Shown: in pieces, positions 41,548 to 53,072 of the stretch
How the letters are laid out: every line of letters begins with the position of its first letter
Position numbering within the stretch: position 1 is the stretch's first letter
Source of the DNA: Symbiodinium natans
Taxonomy: Eukaryota; Sar; Dinophyceae; Suessiales; Symbiodiniaceae
DNA: 64,000 nucleotides
Assembly (NCBI GenBank): GCA_905221605.1
Contig: CAJNDS010002564.1
Location: 28,501 to 92,500, forward strand
Reading direction: 5' to 3'
Notes under the pieces: generated by a model
Databases searched by the model: none
Told to the model about the DNA's origin: nothing
Seen by the model: the letters and a program-made list of their open reading frames with translations, nothing else
Translations under genes and position numbers: made by a program

Positions 41548-42635
41548 TGCTTGTGAGGCAGCTCAGCATGCTTCAGCCCCGCGCGCAGTTGCCACGTAGC
41601 ACGCCGGATCGAGGAAGGACGTGAAACCGTCCTTGGAAAACTTCGTATCCCCACTCTTTTTTGGCAGGAGACCAGCGAAAACCGTGCGAAAACACACAAA
41701 GGTCCTGGAGGCAGTGGGTGACCATTTCGGGTGCAGAGAAAACCCAGTCAAACGGCCCGGGCCATCGCCGCAAGCCCAGGTGTTCCATAGCCTCGCAGTT
41801 AGTCAGCTAACAAAACTTGATTGGGCTAACTTGCAGCTGCTCTGCAAGCCATAGCAGGAGTCAGAGTCCAGTTGTTGAAAGCTTCTCAGGCAAGTGGAAG
41901 GCACCACACGACACCGGAAATAGAACCATCACAAGAGCCCCAGACTCGCCAAAAGCCACTCCATCGTCATGGGCATGGTGTCAACCCCCCCCCCCCCCCA
42001 ATGTTTATCCCCCCATCTCTGCGGCTATGTGTGTCGGTGGGCTTGTTCGCAAGTTCGAGGCCGGTCGTGCGCAAGAAAAAGGAAGCAAAGTAAAGCGGAT
42101 GAAGGCACAGGGAAGCAAAGCAAAACGAAGCCACCCACGGTTCAGAGTCAGATCAATCCCGCCTGTGCCGTCATGCAGAGGCTGCCCAGGGAAGCCACGT
42201 GCCTTGCCACGCCAGAGCCACGGGAGCCGTTGTCCTCCAAAGACTCCTCCCCAAGCAAGAAGGCCACCAGAAGAGAGACATTTCCACACCTCGGAGCACA
42301 GGCCGTGGACTGCATGGGAGTCTGGATTAACCCGCTTCTGCCCAAGAGCTGGAACATCGTCGCGGCGCCCAACGAAGGCCAGCGGCACTGCGGCCAGCGC
42401 AGGGCCAGATGTCTCCTGCTCGGGCGAGATTCGCACGCTGGGCCAGAAGCTGGTGATAATAATAATACTTATTAATAATATTATTATTACTATGATTATT
42501 AACAATAAGACTACTACTAATACTAATAGTAACAACAATAAGTCACAGCAAGGCTTCACAGTTGGGGGCTCCCTAAGGCCACACCGAACGCCGCGGCCAT
42601 GGAGGAGGTCAGACCCAGATGCCGCCACTCCTCAC

Positions 42636-42875
42636 CTGATCGAACTGCTCTCGATATGCTGCGAATCTTGTCACAAGCTCTTCAACAGGGTCCTGAACAA
42701 GTCGGGCTCTGAATGGCAAACTCACATCCAGTTACTGGAGGGGGGGGCCTTCAGCAGGCTCCTCCACGCTGTGCCGCAGAAGGCATGGGCTTGCCCCTTC
42801 GATCAACTCCTGGACTAAGACTGAGTTGAACTCTTGGGTCTGGCAAATTCGTTGCAATGGCCTATCCTGAATGAC
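42636..42875 (-). CDS. Two exons of an unidentified gene
   Basis: The exon 42875-42810 encodes VIQDRPLQRICQTQEFNSVL plus VQ and is bounded by CAG on its 5' side and a GA donor. The exon 42692-42636 encodes DPVEELVTRFAAYREQFDQ, after CAG and before GTGAGG. Both are phase 0, helical and protein-like. They look like part of one small-exon gene on the minus strand, but I cannot name the family. The minus-strand frame further down (42.0-42.5 kb) is interrupted by an AT-rich simple repeat and is not supported. Confidence 0.45.
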
Positions 42876-43306
42876 CTGCAGGACGACGCCTCGCAAGGCA
42901 CCGGCGGTTGGGTGCGCCTGTCAGGGCTCACGAACCTCTCAACACCACCACCATAGCTCTGAACCTCGTAAACTCTGAAATCCTAAGCCCTGAATCCCTG
43001 AAATCCAACAAGCTTAAGTTTGTGACTCCAAGGACCTCTGGAAGCGCACTGCCCGGCTGCAATGCAGGGCGCTCCTTCCGGAAACTGATTTGAGGTGGAG
43101 TATCAGAAGTGGGCTCTAGTGTAAGAGTAGGGTCTGTGCCTTCCCACAGCTCAGTTGTTTCCGGCGGCTACGAAGCTCCGAGCAAAGAGTGTTCTGCTGA
43201 CGTGCTCGTTCATGTCAAAGCCACCCCACAAACTTCAACGCCGTACTCGCAGTAGCGAGCAAGGTAGCACTGGGCACCGCTGGCCATTGCAGGCACTGCT
43301 CAAGAT

Positions 43307-44809
43307 TCAAGATGTCCGCGGAGTCGTCGCAGCCATCTCCAGGTCTGGCGGTTGCAGCAAGCGCACGATCCTCCTCCGGCGGAGATGAGACGCAAGCTGC
43401 AGGGGAGTTTTGCCCGTTATGTTGGGCAGCTGCGCATCCGCACCGGCCTCGAGTAGCAGGCGCAGCGCTTCGAACTGGTCATGCTTGGTTGCTACCCAAA
43501 TGGGCGTGGTGCGGTTGTTGTTGCAGAGGTTCTTGTCGGCATTGGCCTTTAGAAGCAAGCGGACGGCTTTGGCTTGGCCCATCTTCGCCGCCACCCAGAT
43601 TGGCGTGTTGCCTTGCTCATCGCCATGGTCCTTGTCAGCTCCAGCCTGAGCACCCACATATGTACCACATGGACTGAACGGACTTAGGGTGCTTTGATCC
43701 ACTTGCCCCAAGGTTTGCTGAAAACTCTCATGTACATGCTTAGCTGCTTCAATGCCGAATCACCCTGCCTCCAGCAGCAGCCGCACAATGTCGAGATGCC
43801 CACGGGAGGAGGCCTCCCAAAGAGCAGTTCTGCCGTTCTGGTTCTCAAGGTTTGCATCTGCTTGGGCTGCCAGAAGAAGGCGCGCCACTCCGATCCGGTT
43901 GCATGTACATGCAATGTTGAATGGTGTCCTGCCCGATCGATTTGCCTGGTCTTTGCTGGCATCGGCCTGCAACAACAGCCGCGCGACTTCAGAGTGGCCG
44001 TGCTTCGCTGCAACCCAGAGTGGCGTCGTGCGATTCCTGTTGCTGCGATCCTTGTCGGCCGAAGATTGCAGCAGCAAGCGCACGATCTCCATGTGGCCAC
44101 CCCTGGATGCCACCCATAAGGGTGTCTTGCAGCTGCGGTCACTCTGGTCCCGCTGCGCACCAGCATCCAGCAGCAAGCGCGCGACATGCACGTGCCCCTG
44201 CAGGCACGCCATGTAAAGCGGTGTCCTGCCAGTGCTTTCGAGCTCGTAGCGATCATACTCATCATCCTCTCCATCCGAGATATGCACATCCGGCTGGTCG
44301 ATGTTGGCGCGCGCCTCCAAAAGCATCCGCACGATCTCCGCAGACCCATGGCGTGCTGCCTCCCACAACGGCCCTCCCCTCTCCATGGCCGCCTTGTTTG
44401 CGCATGAGCCAGCCTCCAGGAGCAAGCGCACCATGTCCACGGCCGTCGCATGCCAGCTCGAATAACGGCAGGCCTGTAGAATCGGCCTGTCGAAGCCATC
44501 CACATCCGACTGGTCCGGATCCTCGGGTCTCTGCAGGCACTCCTCGAGCGCATACATGTCGTCCGTCTCCACGGCGTCCATGATCGCCCCCGAAGGTTCT
44601 AACCATCCCAACAGAACAAGCTGCAGGTCCAGGGGCGACTGCAACTCCGAAGCATCCTCCAAGCCGGCGCCATTGTGCAACAGCCTCTGCCTGAATCGTG
44701 GGACTCCACACGCGCCCTGAAGGTGCTGCTTTAGAGCACGCACTGTGGTCAACGACTCCACAGGTACGGCGCTCACCTCTTCGCCGGAAACGCTCCAGAC
44801 GCGCAGCAT
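43307..44809 (-). CDS. Ubiquitin-like plus ankyrin-repeat protein, one GC-AG intron
   Basis: The protein begins with a ubiquitin-like domain (residues 1-70: VRALKQHLQGACGVPRFRQR, then LLHNGAGLED and LQLVLLGW), followed by about nine ankyrin repeats of 33 residues (for example NRTTPLWVAAKHGHSEVARL). The 5' frame stops at TGA 43762-43760, but the same frame resumes with perfect ankyrin spacing. Removing 43768-43646 (123 bases, donor GCAGGG, acceptor CTCAG) joins LLLEA to GADKDHGDEQGNTPIWVAAK exactly in register. The protein ends ATTPRTS at TGA 43309-43307, giving about 440 residues after splicing. This domain pairing is very common in symbiodiniacean genomes. It suggests a protein-binding role; partners are unknown. 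Confidence 0.85.
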
Positions 44810-46727
44810 GAGGAAGTGAATCGGAAACGGATCGGCTAAGCCGCTAACGATCTAAGCCTGTGCACAGGAAGTCTCGGGAGGGAACATGTGGGAGGCTGGA
44901 ACATTAAGCATGAGAGACGTTTTGATTTTAAGCTTCAACGCTTGAGGCGACAAACACGGAAGCTTTAAAGGCACCCAACCCCATGCCAGAACCAGAAACA
45001 AGTCCTCCAAATTGGCGCTGACGATTGTGCGACTGTGACCAGGGCCAGGAAAGCGTACAGATGAGACCAGTGGCGTTACAAATGGACGTGTCCTGCAGTA
45101 CATTTTCATCTCGCTGCCAGGGATCTGGCAAACGCTTTCGCTCCAGCTTGCCTTGAGAGGCACGCGCCCAATTGTCAACTTCTACATCTACGGTTTACGC
45201 TGAGCCAAGTCAACTGGCTTTGGGCAATCTTTTGCGGGCACGTTGATCGAACATGGTCCCTGTGTGCTGAAGATATCAATGCCAAGGGTCCGTTGAGGGT
45301 CATGGGCAAGTCGTTCAAGACAACAGTCTTCTGCGGCCACCTTTCAAGCTCAATACCGACCTTATGATTGACCAACACAGCTGCCTTCTTTTGTCTTACC
45401 TGCTCCTTACTCCCAGCACAAAGCAGCAACCGATATATGAGCATTTCCCAAAATTCGGGCACCCCTTTCTACCCCAAATAGATCAGAATCCCCTTAAAGG
45501 GACCCGCAACACAAAGGGTTCCCCCTAATTTCGGAAACCCCCACATGTACTCCGGCAACTGCTCGCGCAAGTGCTTGTGCAACTCAAGGTCATGGCCACC
45601 ACAGCCTGCACAAGCATCATGCGATGGGGGCTCAGCGGAGGCTTCCCAAAAATTGGGGGGTTGGAGTTGGGTTTGAGGTAGGGTTTAGGGTTTGAGGGTT
45701 TGGGGTTTAGGGTTTAGGGTCTGAGGTTTTGCGGCTCAGGCACTCTGCGGGTCGGGCGCATATCGGGCTGACTATAGGGCACTCGGCGCGAAGAGGTGCT
45801 CAGCGGCTTTCCACGCCTTCCCGCCAGACCACGTAGGCAACAAGAACAGGCTGGCCGAGACGGTTCCTCCTGAGGCGGCATGTATAATAATTACATAAGA
45901 ATAGAAGCCTATCACAATATAGTAATATAGCAATACATCAATACATAATGTTGATGTAAAATCAAATAAAAGACTAATATAGTCATATAGCGAGATACGA
46001 ATATATCGATATACCGATGTCATCATGCAATAAAAAAGCATGACATAGTGAAAAAGCGATATCACAGCAAAAACACAAGAAGATAACAGCATAGTGATAT
46101 ATTAATATTAAAATGTAATGTGATAATATAACAATACAATACTGAAGTACTACTAAAAATATCATAATATAGTGTGACAATAGACTGACACAACCATATA
46201 ATAATAGAACGATATAAAACTGACTATATATGTATATACGTATCTATGTATATATATGTTAGTCTATGATTTTTTGAATACAAAACAAGTTATATCATCA
46301 TGCATAGTATAGTAGTACAATAATATAGCACTACAATTCCCGCTCAGAGGCCTCAGGTTGATCCCTCAAGGCACCCGATGCACCACCTGCACAGAACCCA
46401 GTCAAGCCGTCCTCACGTCAGAGGCGCCGAGCTCGACTTCGGGGCAGCAGGCCAGGGCAGCATCGATTTCGCCTCTGAGGGTTTAGGGTTTAGGGTTTAG
46501 GGTTTAGGGTTTAGGGTTTAGGGTTTAGGGTTCAGGGATTAGGGTTTAGGGTTCAGGGCTTAGGCTTTCGGGTTCACATCTCGGCTCTGGACGGGAGGTT
46601 GGTACAGCTTCCCTCCTTTGGCTCTTCTTGAAAGCTTCATGAATCTGTGAGCCTGAGGACACAGAATACCTCACCTCAGACCTCTAAGCACGCGAAAGTC
46701 CCCATGCTCTCTCCGCCGCTGCGTGGC
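44810..46727. other. Intergenic, inverted-end element and AT-rich tract
   Basis: Contents: a short inverted-end element at 45443-45545; degenerate TTTAGGG copies at 45680-45725; an AT-rich tract at 45880-46340 dense in AATATAG/ATAGTGATAT words; and a TTTAGGG array at 46476-46560. I see no supported gene; the remainder of the adenylation gene could begin just above 46.6 kb. Confidence 0.6.
45443..45545. mobile_element. Short inverted-end element, third clear copy
   Basis: The left end TTTCCCAAAATTCGGGCACC and the right end (other strand) GGTTTCCGAAATTAGGGGGA are inverted repeats around the shared core AGAATCCCCTTAAAGGGACC. Length is about 103 bases. Confidence 0.7.
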
Positions 46728-49700
46728 GAAGCTCGATACGAAAGCCATTGACCTTGACCTGCTCGTCCATCCTTGCAGGAGCTAGGCATGCGGACTTGCC
46801 AGCGGAGGCGTGCTGAGGTTTGTTGGGATTCTGGAACGGGCAGTTTGAGATGATTCGCAACAGCTACTGTGGAACAGGAATGAATTCGTTTAAGGACACC
46901 TGACAGAAAACGACGGTGAGTGATTCTGGCAGCCGTGTGGTGCACGTTATTCAGGCCTCCCAAGGCAGTAGACGTTGCCGTTGTCGTCCGTTCGCACCAG
47001 ATCTCCTTGGCGAGAAAAAGCTGAGGAGGCCTTGAGAACTCGTTAAAGCTACTAAGTTTCAAGGCCACTTGATCACTTCTCCTCCGAACCTTTTATTGGC
47101 GGTGACGCAGGGTGAGCCATTTTCGGAATGTCAGGCTGTTTGAGCTACCGAGGTCATGAATCCAGTGAGAAAACTTTTCCAGGCAAGGCTCCAGTGAAGA
47201 ACTCCTTGCAACTGGCAGAGAGCTTGAAGCGTTCTTGGGTCAGCTGAGCCTTTTTCCAATACCTGGTTTGGCCGAGAAGTCATGCTACGATGACCAGGTG
47301 GTAACATCGTGTCTGACGTTGCTCTTAAGGTGCGGAGCTGACAAGCACTGCCAACAGGCTACTGAATCTCATGTGCCAAAATGGGTACATTGCTAGTACA
47401 TGCCATCCAAACTGGCAACTTCTGCAAGAACATGACACAGCATACCACCCAAAATCAGTGGCCATCTCCAGGCATGCAATCAAAACAGCTACTGCAATCG
47501 CCACAATGCCAATTCAGGATTGCAAACTGCCGACTGCCCGCGCTGTTCGCTGTGAGGTATGAGCATGCAGCAAACTTCCGTGCTTGCTTGCACGCACGCA
47601 AAGCGGTACGTGACACTATAAGCAACACATGCCATCGCACAAAACCCGAATGATACTAGTCTTAACTTCCACGCAGCTGTCAAAATACGATCACAGCCAC
47701 TACTGGGCAAGCTGTTGCGTTAGGGTACCGTTTATGGGTCCATCTTATCGTGACCCCCAAATCTTTAAACAATGAAGGTCCCTATGAGTGGGTCTATGGC
47801 CCCCCTCCCACCCCCTTCTCTCCATGTGAACTGCGGATAAATCCAGCCGCGAGGCCCCAGGCTTACTCCAGCGCCTCCTAACCGTTGAGAGGGTTTAGGG
47901 ACTTGGGGTTTTTTGGTTGTTCGGGCTTTTTGGGGTTTCGGGAGCACGCACTCCAAGGCAACGGAAGAATGCGCACTAGCACTGCAGGGTCGACACCCAG
48001 CAAAGAATGGCCTTGCCTATGACGAGCTCCCCAGTGGCGGCATCCTGCGCGCCATTGAACTCATCCTTCTGGAGGCGCTCCTTCGCGTCTTCTGAGCCCA
48101 TTGCTCTGCAGGTTTACCAAGGTGACGTGTGGACGTGCGCGCCGAAAAAAGCCATACAAGCTCTTCGGCCGGGATGCGCAGGACAGCCGTAGAGTCGTCT
48201 CGCTGATTGGGGGCCCGATTGGCACCTGCAGAGTTTCGGGTTTAGGGTTTAGGGTTTAGGGTGTAGAGTTTTGGGGGTATGGTTTAGGGTTTGAGTTTGG
48301 ATGTTTCTCTTGTGCATCTCAGGCGGAGTGCCCTCACCATTGGGTTTTTTGCGCCTCTCAAACCATTTGCATGGGGAAGGTACCCTGAGAATCAGTGAGA
48401 ATCAGGGGCTTTTTAGCGAGAGGCCGACATACCAACAGAACGCAGAGCCTTGACTCGACCGCCCCTGACCCGACCTCACAACGAGATTCTTAAGCCAACG
48501 CTTGCAACACTCTACACAGCACACAACGGAAAACTGAGAGGCCTTTCTGGCTGTTAAAGGAGCTTTTGGGCTTACGTAACCAGTCAAGGCTCAAAAGGCT
48601 TGAATTGAGGGAATTGATGCGCCCAGGCGCCGAAGCAGCCGGCTGGTCGACGCGCTGCGCAGTTGACCAGATGGTGGTCTCTGTGGGACCGTACCTGAGG
48701 ACACTCAGAAGCTCCCTTCCCACTGAAGCTGGCCGTCTACCAAGTCTAGCAAGTGTTGAGAGAAGCTGCACATTGTAGAGGTACACATCGGCGCCGAGCT
48801 CGCTGAGCCATGGGGGGAAGGGCTCGCCTCCGCAAAGCAGCGTGGCCCCTTTGGGAGGTGTCCAGCCACAAGACCTGGAAAACAGCAAAGAACTGCTTCG
48901 AGCTGCGCGCGAGGAAGGTCGGATGAAGTAACGTCCACACTTGGCAGCACATGGCAAATGCCATCCCGGCGCCCCTGCGGCGCCTGAGGAGGCCGTAGCT
49001 GCTGGGTGTAGCCTGGAAAGCCAGCCTGCAATCAGGGAAACACCCGGTACCCTTGCCACTGGTGAACACACCAAGGAAGAAGGGCTGCTGCTTTTGGTCC
49101 CCGATGTGCTAAAGCAGCTAAGGAACGGGGAATGAGGAGAGTTGAAAGGACCCCGTGTGGCCTCGGATACTTGGCCAGACGGGCTTTCAGCTCTGGACCC
49201 TGCTTGGAGATCTGCGCATCCACGATGTCCAGCCTCACATAGAGGACAAAAGCTCCAACCCACCCCCAAAAACTCCCCCCCCGGCCATGCCCTCAGCTCA
49301 GGACAAGGATGCAAGAGACTCCTGCCACCAAGGTCCGATAGCCTTTCTGCATGCAAGCCACAAGCAGTTGCACATCAAAGGAAGGAGGAGCTCAAGAAGC
49401 GCGATGTCAAAGCAGAAGGTGGTCACGGCCACCCAGACGCAGCCCTCCAGGTGCTTGCCCAGGAGCTTCAAGAAGGAGGAGAGCAAGTTGTGCCTTGGGC
49501 TCACAAGCATTTCAACAAAAAAATCATACAAAAATCATGAAATTTAAGTTTTGTCATAATTTATTCTAATTTGTTTTGTTTTGTTGTCTTTGCGTTGCAT
49601 CACCATTTTATTTGTTTGTTTTTTTTTATGTGTGGTATTTGGATTTTTGGGAGGTTGAGCAGGCAAAAAGTCAAAAAAAATCTGCCAAAAAAACCGACGG

Positions 49701-50357
49701 TTGTTGTGTTTGTAGCGACTTTTTTTGTGATGTATTCAACAGTGATAAATCAAATTTGTTGACGTGCAACTCTACGTCCCAAAACCCCCATTTTACTAGA
49801 AAGGGTCGCATTCGCACAGGGCCGAGGTGCAAGTTCGGCCGCGAGACGAGCACTCCCTTGGGCTTCCCCGTGCTGCCGCTGGTGTAGATGCAATAGGCGG
49901 CCGCGGCTGGGACTTCCTCCCCTTCCCAGTGAGGCCCAGTCTTCGTGGTCTCCTGGCACTGTCCACTTCGGTCGAGAACCAGGATCTGTCGGCAAGAGCC
50001 CCAGAGCTCCGGGTGCTGAGACACCACCGTCTCCTCCAACAGCAAAGCCCCAGGGCAAGCGTCTTCCAAAATGTAGGCCAGGCGCTTCGCGGGAAAGCCC
50101 GGATCAAGGGGGATGAAGACTTTTCTGCACCGAAGGCTGGCCAGCAAGGAGACCACCAGTGCGAAGGTCCTGTGCACGCAGATCCCGAGGAACCCAGGCA
50201 GGTCTTCCAGGCGCGCCGAGAGCGCGACCACCCGGCTTGTGAGCTCTGCAAAGGTCAGGACATCGATGTGCTGCAGCACTGCCGGCTTCTCATCAGCTTT
50301 AAGCGCCAGCTTCAAGAGCTGCTCAAGGCCATCTTCTCCGCATTCCTCACCCTCCAT
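46728..50357 (-). CDS. Adenylate-forming enzyme, NRPS-type adenylation domain, multi-exon, incomplete
   Basis: Adenylation domains activate an amino or carboxylic acid with ATP. The first exon, about 50357-49843, holds residues from MEGEECGEDG through the A1/A2-like region (SLLASLRCRKVFIPLDPGFP) to core motif A3, AYCIYTSGSTGKPKGVLVS, and ends at a GC donor. Later pieces are: about 48850-48775 (LLCGGEPFPPWLSELGADVY); 48693-48661 (YGPTETTIWST, motif A5); 48225 to about 48185 (VPIGPPISETTLRL); 48044-48012 (DAATGELVIGK, A6); 47005-46957 (GDLVRTDDNGNVYCLG, A7); and 46771 to about 46728 (MDEQVKVNGFRIEL, A8). Splice joins for the last two fit phase; earlier ones are only partly resolved. No carrier or condensation domain was seen below 46.7 kb, so this may be a lone ligase or aminoadipate-reductase-like enzyme. 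The substrate is unknown. Confidence 0.82.
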
Positions 50358-52986
50358 GGTGTCCAGGGCCACAAGATCGCGCAAAAGGCAGCGGCCAAGC
50401 CTGGAGCCCTGGTGCCATGGCACATGGCGTGCTCGGTGAGAGCTTCGGAATTGTCTGCGTTTATGTGATGATGGACAGCTGTTTGTGAAACGGACACGGA
50501 ACACCCTGAAGGCCGAGAACTTCGCCAAACCGACGACCCAAAGAGATCCGAAGTTCTGACTGAGGTGTATCAGCAGACTACACGCCCGAAACCTTGAGGA
50601 TCTGAGACCGAAACGCACGATGCAGCAAGGCCCTCACAGCTCCGGGAAACTAGAGGGGGTGGGGGGAAGCTCGGCACCGATGCTGCCACGCGCTGCAGCA
50701 TAGGCAGAAAGCCTTGGGATGGGGGGGTGAGGGTTCGGGTTCAGGGTGTAGGGTGTAGTCGGGTTTGTGATTCAGGGTTTAGGGTTTAGGGTTTAGGGTT
50801 TAGGGTTTAAGGTTTAGGGTTTAGGGTTTAGGGTTTAGGGTAGGGGATACCCATGGGGGCTCCCAGGAATTTTACCGACCCCAACAGGTGCTCTGCCAGA
50901 GGACGTGATAGGATGACTCTTACTATGAAAACATATAGTCACTGTAGGAAAGCCACTTCTCGGCTGGCTGAGAGTGGTGGCAGTGGGGCACAATGGTAAC
51001 AAAACCGCATTCGTTTGCGTTGGGCATCTCCCAAGGTATATCTCCATTAGACTGAGCCATGAAGGCACGAGGGGATGCCCCCGCGCACCAAAGCTCCTCT
51101 CCCAGAGGCAGAGCTGCATGCATGAAGCTGCTTGAGCTTAGGATGTAAGACCCCGGTGTGATTTCTTCACGGCCACAGGCCTCAAGCACCTTCATAGCCC
51201 GAAGCCTCCCACACGCGCGTTACGTGCCGATCTCTCGGGGTCAGCCTGCCATGCTTCTCAGGAAAATATACCTGTGAAGACGAAAACCCTACAAATCTAT
51301 AAGACCTAACTAAACCTTGGATGCACCCGGTTCCCCTGTGCTGGTGAAGGCATGGCTGCACGTGCCATCTTTTGAATCATGTGATGTCCACTCATAGGGC
51401 TACTCATAGGGCTTGCTGGGTTTGTTGGATTTAGGGCCTTTAGGAAGATCAGAGTTTAGAGGAATCAGGCCCTCGCCGGCCAAGCCTGTCCCGATTAGAG
51501 GTGACGACCATGGGTGCCTGCGCTCTGCATCCTCATCGCAAACTTCGGTTTTTCTGCGTGTCCATGGCACGTGGCAGTGCAAGTGTCGTTTGACGTTGAA
51601 GATGTATTCATCATTGTGTTAGCTTTCTCTTAACTCAGCTTCGCTACTTCGCCTTCAAACAAAGAAACACCTCCGATCCCTCAAGCCAATAAAGCAGGCC
51701 CCCAAGGTTTCAAGACTTCGAACCCCGTCTCGGAAGCCGGCGTGACCCTGGAGGAGGTCACGGTGGGCTTGCGGGCGCCTGCCTGAGGCCACAGGGCTTA
51801 GGTTCCACAGGGTTTATTTTCTTGGCTTCGGAGTTGAAAGGGTTTGGTAGGGTTTGGGTTGAACTCGCCGTTTGCGGCCAAGGTGTTGAAACTGAGGTGG
51901 TTCTGGGCGCATGGATGTAGCAAAAGCAGCGCAAGGCACGATAGCCTGACAACACTGAGGTTGTCGGCGGCTCTTGTTTTGATGGTCCAAAGACAGAAAG
52001 ACACGAAGGATGTATTGGGGCTTCATGTGTTGCTGGATCTGCACCACGTCAGAAAGGTGCGGCAAAGGAGTTGCAAAACCAGCAATCACAACCAGGGCGA
52101 TCAGTCTACCCAGATGCTGCCTGCCTAGGGGTTACAGATCAAGTGTTCTTCGTGTCAGCGGCACCTACCCAGACATGACGAGACTTCCTTTCTTGGTATA
52201 AAACAAAGCGAGTTGAGATCCAAGGGGGAATGCCAAGAGAGGCTCCGGAGATGCTCGGATGCGCAGTTTCGTGCAAATTTTATTTCAAATGGTTTTTTGT
52301 TTGATTGTTTTTGTTTATTTTTTGTGGCAGTTTGTCAACAAGACGGCTGGCAACGTGAAGTCATTGGGCCCTAGGCCTGAAGGCCCTCGCATGGGAACCC
52401 ACTCTTTTCGTGAAGCCCACCTTAAACATCATAAATCATGAAACTTTCACACTGGAAGCCACAAAGAATAGAAATGAAACAAGACCTTCGTTGCACATTG
52501 CAACAGCCTTGGGCACCGAGATCTTCGGGTAGCCCGGCGGGGGCTGTGCCGGCTCCCGTGGGCCTCCGGCACAAAAAAAGCAACAGAACCTCCGCAACGA
52601 ACGTGGCTTTCCGCTCCCGGGCAGCACTCACCCACGCACTGCAAAGAAACAGGATGGACGAATTGCGAGCTTCAAACCATTTCAAACCCTAAGACCGCTT
52701 CAGAGCGAAAGATGCAGGGGCGTCTCTCTTTCTGCACGAAAGGCTCATCGGTTCTGGGCGTGGCGGCCCAACCTTGGGGCAACCACGGATGGCACAGGGG
52801 GCCTACATGTGAGCATGGCACTTGCGGCTGAAGTGTCACAAAAGTGTCGCAAGAGGCCTCGGATGGCGGGCATCCTGGGGCGAGGGCCAGAGATCGCTGC
52901 CTTCGCCAGCACGGATGCACGTGACCTGCGAAATCAGCAACATTGGAAGCTCAAACGATCACAAAGTAGATCAGCGGAGTCTGCGC
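50358..52986. other. Region with a TTTAGGG array and one possible exon
   Basis: A TTTAGGG array lies at 50770-50845. Apart from the coding-like segment 50923-51195 I see no supported gene. A T-rich patch lies at 52270-52335. Confidence 0.5.
50923..51195 (-). CDS. Possible coding segment, unidentified
   Basis: Ninety codons without a stop read KVLEACGREEITPGSYILSS and later EELWCAGASPRAFMAQSN and ANECGFVTIVPHCHH. Composition is protein-like, with evenly spaced Cys, Trp and His, but splice edges are not clear and no family is recognised. It lies upstream, in the same direction, of the adenylation gene and could be part of it or of a separate gene. Confidence 0.35.
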   Translation of the reverse strand: MKVLEACGREEITPGSYILSSSSFMHAALPLGEELWCAGASPRAFMAQSNGDIPWEMPNANECGFVTIVPHCHHSQPAEKWLSYSDYMFS

Positions 52987-53072
52987 CTGGGTGCTTGCCG
53001 CCCGCCGCGCGTGAATCTGCCGATCCATCTCGGCCTTCAGCACCCGAAACTCCTTGAGGACCTGCACATCTC
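52987..53072 (-). CDS. Possible coiled-coil exon
   Basis: The segment reads VQVLKEFRVLKAEMDRQIHA then RRAASTQ, ending at a GC donor (CCCAG before GCGCAG). It is amphipathic and helical. A second protein-like stretch lies below on the same strand (about 52915-52800, ASVLAKAAISGPRPRMPAIR). The gene is unknown. Confidence 0.4.

Noticed and set aside
41817-42818. Plus-strand frame of 333 codons and minus frame of 207 codons
   Set aside because: Both run through C homopolymer and ATT/TAA repeats (42455-42545), giving Asn/Thr and Leu/Ile runs; no family match, and minus-strand exons fit better at 42636-42875.
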